Shown here piece by piece: positions 56,120 to 64,000 of a stretch of 64,000 nt of DNA. Each line of letters begins with the position of its first letter. Positions within the stretch are counted from its first letter, which is position 1. The position numbers and the translations under genes are program-made. Source of the stretch: Dipteris shenzhenensis (Eukaryota; Polypodiophyta; Polypodiopsida; Gleicheniales). Below the pieces are notes generated by a model, which was not told the DNA's origin, made no database searches, and saw only the letters and a list, made by a program, of their open reading frames with translations. The stretch lies in the NCBI GenBank assembly GCA_047967505.1, contig CM106541.1. One strand, 5' to 3'.

Positions 56120-57560
56120 GGATCATGTCACCCACTCCACACTGAATAAGAAGAATTATTTGCACATGTCACCCTCTTTTTAGTAGGTGGTGCATGTAGG
56201 GATGCAAAAAGGCTCTTCTTAGAAGTGATGTGCTTACAAACACCACTATCAAAATACCAAGTGTTCAGTGTCTCATTGACACTGAAAGACCATGCATCCT
56301 TTGAAGGGTCATAACTGCAAGTCAAGAAAGCATACGGGTCATCCTCAAGAGTGGTTGTAGTATCTGGACTATCCACTGAAAAATCTGAAATGCAAGACAA
56401 AAAAGGCATAGTACTCTTCCACAAAGTTGGCTATAACATCCTCTCCATCATATGCATTAGGAGCTGATGCATCTGAGACAGCCATACCTGAATCCATTTT
56501 CTTCTCTTTAGCTATGTGCTTCTTGCATTCACCAATGTGATGACCTGGCTTCTTGCAGTAGTGACAAATTTCCTTCCTCTTAGGCTCATCTGCATCACCT
56601 TTTCCTTATAAGAGGGCTGTCCTGAATCAGCTTTATGCTGATGTGTGGGCTGATTGGCATGTTGCTTTTGCTGCCCTTTCCCTTTGGGTTTGAACTTAGA
56701 AAGCATGGCATGCTCGCCAGCCCGTGTTGCCATGTTTCTTCTTGTCTGCTCTTCCTGCAACAAAAGTCCTACCAACTCGTGAAAAGAGAGAGGATTGTTG
56801 CCCCCCTCAATGACAAATTCAGCGAGTTGTGAAAACTGAGATAAGACTCAGGATGAGAATTCAGAGTGGTGGTAATCATCTCTAAATCCGGAATAACTTC
56901 ATCTATATTCAGCAACTATTCCCTCAAATCTTAAAGTTTTGTGAAGTGAGTATTCATGGAATCTCCCTCATCCATACGGGTATGAGATAGCTCTCTCTTC
57001 AGGAAGGAAACTCTGGCATCATTTCTTGCTGCAAACATGCTCTCTAAAATTTCCCAAGCTGCCTTTGAGGTCTTGCATGACCGAATGTGAGGAATAATGA
57101 ACCTCTTGACAGAAAGAGAGATAACAGAAAGAGCTTGTGCATCCCTAGAATTCCATCTTTTCTGCTCTGATGTGGGAACCACTGGAGTAGCAACTGCTGC
57201 TCCAATTACTTCTGCTGCATTTTGACCTCTACCCCTGCTTCCAGCTGTAGGAGTGACAGGTGTAACCACAGTTTCTGGCCTTGCCTCATCTCCATTGACA
57301 TAATCCTAGAGATGTCTACCAACCAAGATGTTGCTAACCATAAAACTCCACAAGGAGTAGTTGGTGCCATCCAACTTATCCTCCTGTGTGAGAACTGAGA
57401 ACTCCAAACCCCTCATTGGGGTTATTCTGAGCCATTTCTGCCAGAAAACTAAAAAATGCAACAAACTAGATAAGTAAAATCCCTTCCTGGGATGTAAAAT
57501 GCACAACCAGAGTCTGTCAAAAAATTCTGCCCACAGTGACAATTACTGTCACAGCCTATC
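56120..57560 (-). pseudogene. Copia D gag and protease
   Basis: Gag starts near 57440 with EDKLDGTNYSLWSFMVSNIL, continues RFIIPHIRSCKTSKAAWEIL and ESMFAARNDARVSFLKREL. It has a canonical knuckle CHYCKKPGHHIGEC at about 56575-56530 (C-x2-C-x4-H-x4-C). The protease reads TWYFDSGVCKHITSKKSLF with D-S-G and TCANNSSYSV. Several stops are present. Confidence 0.88.
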
Positions 57561-57646
57561 AAAGGCTTGAAATGCACCACAATGCTCTGCAAATGCCCAA
57601 AAATCCGCAAAGTATATCTGCAAAAAGTGACAAAAGTTTGCAATTT
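57561..57646 (-). other. Copia D leader segment next to nested L1
   Basis: Leader sequence of copia D. Its last 13 bp, AAGTTTGCAATTT, are the left copy of the target duplication of the L1-type element. Confidence 0.75.
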
Positions 57647-59928
57647 TTTTTTTTTTCATGAAAAAGACTTCTATTAAGTAAGAACAAAAACCCGCGAGAG
57701 CAAGCTCAAAGCGGAATACATCATGAAATCATGAGGATAATAAAAAACCCCTCAGAGTGAGGTGGAAAGAAACCAAGGCTGAGGCTGAAAGTGCCATCTC
57801 AACCCTGTAGTAGATTCAGAGAAGAAAGGAGAATCCTTCCATTCCCTGAAGAAAGAAGCCCTCCTAGCTGAGGCTGCACGGGAGCCCCCCTGCATACCCG
57901 TCCATACGGCCATCAGAGTGTGTACGATGTCTGTCCAGATATGTCTGTCCAGATACTAGCCAATGTGTGCGAGGGATGAACCTGAGTACCCTCCATAGCC
58001 TCTGTGCATCTGGATCTCCAGATATGCCAGGCTGCTATGCTCGCTATAATCTCCCAAGAAGTATCCACAGAGGCATGTACAGCTGTAAAAGAACGGTGTG
58101 GAACCACATCCAACGAGCAGAACTCAACCCGATGACGTCGAACCGAAATGGCCCGGGAGGAGTCAAGTCCCTCATAGAAAACCTGAGGTCCTGTAAAAGA
58201 AAGCCAAGCCACCGAGCCCCAAGTCATAAAGAGTGGGGAATGGGCAAAGTGACTGAAGATCCTGGCTATCCCCATCCAAATCAATCTCGCCTGTCTGCAA
58301 TCCCATAAGCAATGCTGAATAGACTCCGAAGCAGAAAGGCAACGAGGGCAAGTAGGGTCGGCTCCGAATCTAGACCTCCAAAGGTTCACTGCAATCCCTC
58401 CATGAATAGAAAGCCAAAAGAAGATAGTGATCTTTCTATTCCTGTGGGATTTCCAGAGCCTCCTCCAGAAGTACCTCTGCTGATCCGCAGTAATACCAAA
58501 AGTCTCCCAATGAGGAACTCTGGAGGGTCTCCAGCCTCTACTACTGAGCTGAAATCTCCTAGCATTACTGACCGTGTAACGAAAGAAGGGGATGGTCTTC
58601 TCTCGATGCCCCGCGTCAATCCACTCCCACTCTCCGGGGTCCCACTGTAAATACCTGATGGGAACTCCTCCATAGAGCCAAAGTCTCCAAGACCCGGTGG
58701 AGAGTAACTGGGGGTCAGGGTCTAAGAACCACTCTGAATCTGATCCCTGCATCAAAAGGCCTACGAGCCTGATAGGCTGAAAAGCAGACTCAAGCAATAT
58801 ATCATCTGTAGATCTGAGCAATCTGCCACCATCCTGGACACTGAAAACCAAAGCATCCTCCTGTGCATCTCGAAAGGCTAAGACCTGAAGTGGAACCCCG
58901 CCTCTCGAGAAAGTACCTGCCCAAGTGGAGGTAGTGAGAGGCATATCATCTGTGTCTATCCAAGCCTCTGGAAGGGCTGTCTCAATCTGCAAGATCCTCC
59001 CTGCACTCCCTCTGAGATGTCCTGTCAACCTTGACTTGGTTTCCTCTGGAAGCCTACGGAAGGCTTTCCAAGATCCCAAAGAAGAAGCAGGTCCCCTCTC
59101 CCACCTGGCCCACTGCATGTAGAGTGAGGCACCCAGTGGTCTGCCACGATCATCTAAAATACTGTCGTTCCACATGATGGGCTGCCTATCAATCTCTTCC
59201 CGAGAGGAAGGAGGAATCCTCCGAAGAGAGCTTCTGAAACTAGCCCAAGCTTTCAGAATGGCAACCATGAGAGGGGATGAAGGTGATCTGAGGTGTGCTG
59301 AGGTGAAGATCCATCTAACACTGCTCATCCAGTCTCCTCCTGAGGAAGGTGTGCACCTCTGTATGCTGCTGATAAGAAAGTCCTTCCACGGTTCCTGTCC
59401 TCGCATAAGTCCTCGCACCACTATCTTGCAAAGTAAGGCTCTGCACTCTGTAAATCTGGATCAATAATATTGAGACCCCCATCCTGTGTAGGGAGGATGA
59501 GGGTCTCCCAAGCCACTCTGGCTAAGGCATCTGCTGTGCCATCAAGCCCACTCCAGAGAAAGTTCCTGATCGGTCTTCTGAGCTGAATGATGCAGTCCCT
59601 AGAACGGCACCAACATGAACAAATAAACCAGGCCGTGGCCAAGAGGACTTGGTTGACCACCACAACTCTAGAGGCAAGATCCAGCTTGGATGAGCTCCAA
59701 AAGAGAAGCTTCCTTCTGATGCTCTCCAACACGGGAGCAAACTGCTGCGTGGTAGAAATACCCAAGCCGACCTGGCAGCCCAAATACCTGATAGGCACAC
59801 CCCTCTGAACCCAAGTGAACCCTATGTCAAGTCCCCAAACTGGAGTGTCCTCATCACTGATCCAAAAGCCATTGGATTTATGCCAATTTATCTGCGCCCC
59901 TGCCGCCAAGCTGGTCCAAACTGCCGCC
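57647..59928 (-). mobile_element. L1-type LINE with poly(A) and 13-bp target duplication
   Basis: A 2.28 kb insertion in minus orientation. The T run at 57647-57657 is the poly(A) tail. The target duplication AAGTTTGCAATTT is at 57634-57646 and 59929-59941. It carries the ORF2 C-terminal half: INWHKSNGFWISDEDTP, RYLGCQVGLGISTTQQFAP, RRPIRNFLWSG, LARVAWETLILPTQDGGLNI, then a 502-residue frame (59421-57913) with MQWARWERGPASSLGSWKAF, the zinc-binding CPRCLSASESIQHCLWDC and IIASIAAWHIWRSRC. One stop separates the two frames. It is 5'-truncated: endonuclease and the palm are absent. Confidence 0.93.
57913..59421 (-). pseudogene. Long ORF2 C-terminal frame of the L1-type LINE
   Basis: A 502-residue open frame and the longest in the window. 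It covers the region after the reverse transcriptase thumb and the C-x2-C...H-x4-C zinc-binding domain, thought to help ORF2 bind RNA. It is intact apart from lacking the upstream part, which suggests that the insertion is relatively young. Confidence 0.88.
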
Positions 59929-60303
59929 AAGTTTGCAATTTGACTCACACTTGGTCCAAAACTACTTGCAAATCTCCCAAATGATCTTTCAACTGCCAAA
60001 TTGCATCCAAAATACAAAAGCCCCAAATTTCTGCAAGGAATTGCACCTGAAATAGACAAATCAACTAAAAGCCCCAAATTTTGCAATTATCTATATAAAC
60101 TGCAAAAGCCCTAAATTTTGCCTGCAAAATTGCAAGTAGAACCAAAAAGCCCCAAATTTCTGAAGCAGGTTTTGCAACCTGACTACAAAGCTTGCAACAA
60201 AATAATGTGCCCCGAATGTGCTCCTGGAATGCAAGCCAAACAATGGCTATCTGCTAAAATGCTTGCCAAAAACACCTTCCATAGTCCACTTGCAAAGAAA
60301 ATT
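59929..60303 (-). other. Copia D leader between the two nested elements
   Basis: About 375 bp of copia D leader rich in CCCCAAATT and TGCAA motifs. AAAATT at 60298-60303 is the left target duplication of the next element. Confidence 0.7.
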
Positions 60304-60320
60304 TGTTAGAAACATGGTGA

Positions 60321-60356
<36 letters not shown>

Positions 60357-60696
60357 AGGGTGTGAGGAAATAATGCTCAAATGAAGACATGAAGAAGGCT
60401 TTCATTCATTCATCAAGTATGACAAGACAAGTAAAGTACAAGCCTTATGTAGGCTACTCACTGAAATAATGCTCAAATGAAGACATAAAGAAGGCTTTCA
60501 TTCATTCATCAAGTATGACAAGACAAGTGAAGTACAAGCCTTATGTAGGCTACTCACTCACACACTAGCACCTAGTGTATATGGGATAAGTCCCATGATG
60601 ACACATGGCACTCACACAAGACACACACACATAGACTAGTACTAGATCAACTAGTACTACACACCAACACACTCTTTGACTATGATATCTCCAACA
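60304..60696 (-). repeat. 3' LTR of the family-C element, with 96-bp duplication
   Basis: 393 bp against 292 bp for the 5' LTR. The difference comes mainly from a 96-bp tandem duplication (60367-60462 and 60463-60558) and a longer (GA)n run (60329-60353). Confidence 0.9.
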
Positions 60697-61073
60697 CCCC
60701 CCTTCAAAGCAAAGAGTGTGAGACCCAACACGCAAAGAGTAGAGTGATCCCCCCTCCACCGCAATACTGTAAAGAGCAAGTCCAACTATCCAACACCTCC
60801 CGTGTGATAGTGACTTCTCAATTAGCTTGCGACCGGCAAGGGCAAACCATCATTCGTCATCCCCCCTTACTCTGAACTGGGTGGCCAACACCATCAACCA
60901 ACGTAGAACACAATACAATCATTTTCGGGGGACAACCCAGGGCAGAGAACCTCTTATTGACTCCAAAGACATTCAATTTAGAGGGACAACTCAAGGCTGA
61001 GAACCTTTATGTGACTCAACACAAACACACATAACATCACTGATCATCATCTACCACCTTAGAGAGGAATAGA

Positions 61074-61424
61074 TCATGTAATATAGCAGAGAGCTTGCTC
61101 CTCACGTGCAGTAGATGTGGCGTATATATTATCAAGCTTGTCCACTGCCTCCTTGGCTGAAGAAGTGAGGTCAAGATGATGAAGTAGTTTGTTAGCCAAC
61201 CTCAAACAAATAAGCGCCAGTGCCTTCTCATTCTTGTCATCCCAAGCTGATTGGTCTTCACTATAAGGATGAGGCTCCATGTGGGCAAACTGAGGTAAGA
61301 AATTTGCAGCACCAGATGAAGAACCAGCAAGTATGGCGGCTGGTCTAGGACTCCCAAAATGCAATAGTAGACTCCACATGTGCACGTGGGCAGATATAGG
61401 TGGCTGTAGGTGCTCCAAATACAA
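61074..61424 (-). pseudogene. Family-C gag fragment
   Basis: Reads MEPHPYSEDQSAWDDKNEKA, LALICLRLANKLLHHLDLTS and SAKEAVDKLDNIYATSTARE. This is the UBN2-type copia gag region. The frame ends early and nothing of pol follows. Confidence 0.8.
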
Positions 61425-62017
61425 AGCCAGGCCTCAAAATGTATAAGGCAGCTGTCTAAAGCACACCGAAATGCTACAGCAGGTCACCACAGTAAAAAAC
61501 GGCTAATATAGAAGTGTTGGAAGCTTCAAAACAGCTCGAAAATGACTTTGTTGAAGGCGGTTGTGCAGCAGGAGCACCAAAACAGCTCGGAGATGCAAAC
61601 AGCAGCCGCAAGTAGGTCGAAAAAGCCTCCAACAAGCCTCGAAATTCTGAACCAATGTGCACAGGTGGTCGGTTTCTGTTGTAGTGTCGTGCAAAGGTGA
61701 TGAAAAAGCTCCAAAACGTTTTCAAAGGTCCACACGTGCAGGCGTGCCTTGAACAGTGTGCCGACCAGCAAGCTAGGAGGCCGCCAAGGGAGGTAGAGCA
61801 CTGAAGGACAACTCCAAGAGATCTGAATGGTGGCGGCAGGCTGTGAAGACTCTAAGCTGATGCAAACGGGTGCAAGGAGAAGGTGAATAGAGGCAGAAAT
61901 GGAGTGGGGCTAACACGGCTGCAAGCTGCAAGAAGAAGCGTTGAAGCAAAATTAGGGTTAGGGCAAGGGTGACGAATTAGGGTTAGGGCAAGCGTGACGT
62001 GGCAGCTATGGAAGGTG

Positions 62018-62029
62018 GCTCTAATACCA
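62018..62029 (-). promoter_or_regulatory. Primer-binding site of the family-C element
   Basis: On the minus strand TGGTATTAGAGC directly after the LTR end TAACA. It differs by one base from the copy at 22678 and from the usual Met-tRNA site. Confidence 0.8.
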
Positions 62030-62321
62030 TGTTAGAAACATGGTGAAGGAAGAGAGAGAGAGAGAGAGTTAGGGTGTGAGGAAATAATGCTGAAATGAAG
62101 ACATGAAGAAGGCTTTCATTCATTCATCAATTATGACAAGACAAGTGAAGTACAAGCCTTACGTAGGCTACTCACTCACACACTAGCACCTAGTGTATAT
62201 GGGATAAGTCCCATGATGACACGTGGCACTCAAACAAGACTCGCACACATAGACTAGTACTAGATCACCTAGTACTACACACTTCACACCAACATACTCT
62301 GTGACTATGATATCTCCAACA
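62030..62321 (-). repeat. 5' LTR of the family-C element (292 bp)
   Basis: Contains the same GGATAAGTCCCATGATGACA segment (plus strand) as the 3' LTR and lacks its 96-bp duplication. Confidence 0.9.
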
Positions 62322-62327
62322 AAAATT

Positions 62328-62707
62328 GCTCATAGTACGGACACCTTCAACTTGTATGGAACCGACAGTAGGGACAAGACGGTACGGATTCCATACAATG
62401 TACGGTCTACAATTGTACGGATGGAATGACACCTGTTGAACAGCATTACAATACGGACAACTGACAGGTACGGCGCTGCAATATGGACGACTCGCAATAC
62501 AGATAATGTATGGCAAGTAGGTATGGACAGAATGCGAGAGTTGGTAGTACGGAATGCAACGACTAGTACGACCTGAGGACGAAACCGTACAGGGTGTACG
62601 GAAGCATGTACGAAATCCGTACAGTCATACGGACTGTACAGAATGGCTGTAGGAGGGCACGAGCTAGAGCGGGATGGAGGCGGAGGTAGGGGCACGGGCA
62701 GGAAGAA
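62328..62707 (-). other. Copia D leader with clustered GTACGGA motifs
   Basis: About 380 bp between the nested element and the primer-binding site. It holds at least ten variants of TACGGA / TATGGA / GTACAG spaced irregularly every 15-40 bp. Its function is unknown. Confidence 0.6.
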
Positions 62708-62724
62708 CCTGCTTTGATACCAAA
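62708..62724 (-). promoter_or_regulatory. Primer-binding site of copia D
   Basis: On the minus strand TTTGGTATCAAAGCAGG, immediately after the LTR end CTCACA. It is one base off the Met-tRNA site of copia E. Confidence 0.8.
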
Positions 62725-62812
62725 TGTGAGATTTGGGAGAGTAGAAAGCACGAGTGAGAGCAAGAGTGAATTGAAGGTCTAAATAGAAGAAGTGAGAAGT
62801 ACAAGAAAGAGT
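62725..62812 (-). repeat. 5' LTR piece of copia D
   Basis: Only 88 bp of the LTR remain. Its outer part has been lost at the junction with gypsy G, so the target duplication of copia D cannot be read. Confidence 0.8.
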
Positions 62813-64000
62813 AGTGTCACTTCAGAGAGTGATGAGGCTATTGTCGCTTTTTCTGGAAGTGTGGAAAATCTGCAGATGGAAGGTGAAGTTGCTGCTGTAA
62901 ATGAAGAAGAAGAGGACCGGTTTGAAGTGATAGAAAGTCTTATGCAGCCTAGGAGCACTCCAGTCCATCCAAAAGTTGGTTGAGCAAACTCTGAACCCCG
63001 ATCTCACTGTAGAAGAGGAGGAGTATTGTGCAATGCTTAGGAAGTATCCCAACCTATTTATCACTTCGTATGAGGAGATAAGGGAGACCATTTAAGATTC
63101 AGCTCAAAGAGAATGCTAGGCCAATCTTCCAAAGGATGAGAAGATTAAGTCCCGAGCAGACAGAGGTATTGAGGGCGGAAGTTGTTAAGTTGTTGAAAGC
63201 TGGCATTATATATCCTGTAGTACATTCTGATTGGGCCATCCCTTTGGTGATAGTGCCAACAAAAGATGGCAGGTGGAGGGTGTGTGTGGATTACAACCCC
63301 TTGAATGCTGTGACTAAAAGGAACCATATCCTTTGCCTCATTTGGACGATATATTGGATAGGGTGGCTGGTCATGAGATGTACAGCCTATGTGATGAATA
63401 TTCTGGCTATTTTCAGATTGGTGTTGCTCCAGAAGACCAGGAGAAGACCACTTTTATTACTCCTTGGGGCTGCTTCAGATATACAAGGACGTGCTTTGGT
63501 CTTACAAATGCTCCATCACATTATCAGAGGAGCTCAGATTAGGTGTTGGCACCGTTCATTGATAAGTTTTGCAAAGTATTTATTCACGACATTTGTGTTT
63601 ACAGTGACCGTAAATATCATATTGAGAAGCTGGATCGAGTATTTCAAAGATTGGATGAGAGTGTGGTGGACAGCTCAATCCAGAAAAATGTCACTTAGCA
63701 AGGACAAGCATCAAGGTGTTGGGACATGTGGTTTCTGAAAAAGGTATTGAACCGGATCCAAGTAAAATCAAGGCATTGGTCATGCTTGCTTCTCCAACAA
63801 AGTACTAAACAGTTGCATACTCATCTCGGTTCATTCATATGTTATCCCAAGTGTTATATCCTCTTCAACAGGTGGTGAAGCATGAGCCTCTGAGATGGAC
63901 TAGTGAATGTGAAGAAGTGTTTGATGCAAGGAGATGCTTGGTCATGTATCAAGTGTAAAAGCTCCATATTTTTCCAAAAAATTTTATGTCAATCTTTCAT
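62813..64000 (+). pseudogene. Gypsy G linker and reverse transcriptase, right of copia D
   Basis: Continues gypsy G in the same orientation. It has an acidic linker (VNEEEEDRFEVIESLMQP), then reverse transcriptase with MRRLSPEQTEVLRAEVVKLL, WRVCVDYNPLNAVT, a frameshift near 63330, PLPHLDDILDRVAGHEMYSL, FITPWGCFRYTRTCFGLTNA, then VFIHDICVYSDR where F/Y-x-D-D is expected, so the first catalytic Asp is His. The thumb region is broken by stops and the element runs off the right edge. Confidence 0.88.

Larger units (their letters stand above)
60304..62321 (-). mobile_element. Complete family-C LTR element with 6-bp target duplication
   Basis: 2018 bp. LTRs at 60304-60696 and 62030-62321 both start TGTTGGAGATATC and end TAACA on the minus strand. 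The flanking AAAATT is at 60298-60303 and 62322-62327. The primer-binding site TGGTATTAGAGC follows the 5' LTR, and the polypurine tract GAAGGGGGG precedes the 3' LTR. The internal 1.3 kb encodes only a gag piece, so the element must borrow enzymes from another copia. It matches the element at 22656-25564. Confidence 0.92.
54178..62812 (-). mobile_element. Copia D, inserted in gypsy G and itself host to two elements
   Basis: Minus strand. The 3' LTR is 54178-54434 and the 5' LTR piece is 62725-62812, both beginning (plus strand) TGTGAGATTTGGGAGAGTAG. Inside, reading right to left: primer-binding site, leader, the nested family-C LTR element (60304-62321), the nested L1-type element (57647-59928), gag, protease, integrase, and the RNase H end. 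Reverse transcriptase is deleted. Without the nested elements the copy would be about 4.3 kb. Confidence 0.88.
46081..64000 (-). other. Probable upstream giant MED23 intron
   Basis: The exon at 46080 needs an upstream partner (roughly the first half of MED23). I found no such exon to the right edge, only transposons. This is inferred from absence; a short exon could have been missed, especially between 46.1 and 46.9 kb. Confidence 0.55.

Noticed and set aside
57913-59421. The 502-residue open frame as a host gene
   Set aside because: It is the ORF2 C-terminal half of an L1-type element with poly(A) and target duplication.
1-64000. tRNA or rRNA genes
   Set aside because: No sequence with the conserved arms of a tRNA or with rRNA blocks was noticed. 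The only tRNA-related sequences are primer-binding sites.

Overview
The window is nuclear DNA of a land plant with a large, retroelement-rich genome. It is built on one host gene: ten exons on the minus strand encode part of MED23, a subunit of the Mediator complex. The exons join in frame across canonical GT-AG introns and read about 546 consecutive codons. Plant origin is supported by the close match of the exon products to flowering-plant MED23 as I remember it, and by Ty1/copia elements primed by initiator Met-tRNA. The very long, transposon-filled introns and the abundant LINEs would fit a fern or a gymnosperm. The exact lineage is an inference that I cannot settle here.

The exons, in gene order from high to low coordinates, are 46080-45997, 45834-45740, 39391-39229, 39117-38869, 38724-38551, 38416-38303, 38207-38082, 16262-16114, 698-458 and 245-1 (running off the window). 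Six introns are 95-212 bp. Three are giant: 6.3 kb (39392-45739), 21.8 kb (16263-38081) and 15.4 kb (699-16113). The sequence from 46081 to the right edge has no exon that I could find. It is probably another giant intron of at least 17.9 kb, or 5' flanking DNA.

Almost everything else is layered transposons. Left intron (699-16113): a copia (B) split by a second copia (A), which itself carries a LINE tail; a Ty3/gypsy element (F) carrying a 0.22 kb L1-type insertion; then an L1-type fragment and a LINE fragment. Middle intron (16263-38081): mostly broken copies of one LINE family, called LINE-P here. Its 3' ends are pyrimidine microsatellites of the (CTTT)n or (CT)n type, and copies abut one another at those tails. 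It also holds copies of a small LTR element (family C), a nested L1-type copy and a hAT transposase remnant. The 6.3 kb intron holds a copia fragment, an ORF1-only LINE relative and a 5'-LTR-bearing copia (E). Right part (46081-64000): a decayed gypsy (H), an L1-type fragment, a 3' LTR of family A, and a four-element nest in which gypsy G is split by copia D, which is split in turn by an L1-type element and by a complete family-C LTR element. The last two have visible target-site duplications.

No rRNA, tRNA, CRISPR or bacterial-type features were seen. Every transposon open reading frame is broken, so none of the copies looks autonomous. I found no clear previously undescribed system. The most unusual features are the MED23 gene architecture, the microsatellite junctions between LINE copies, two small internal inversions, the ORF1-only LINE relative and the compact family-C LTR element.
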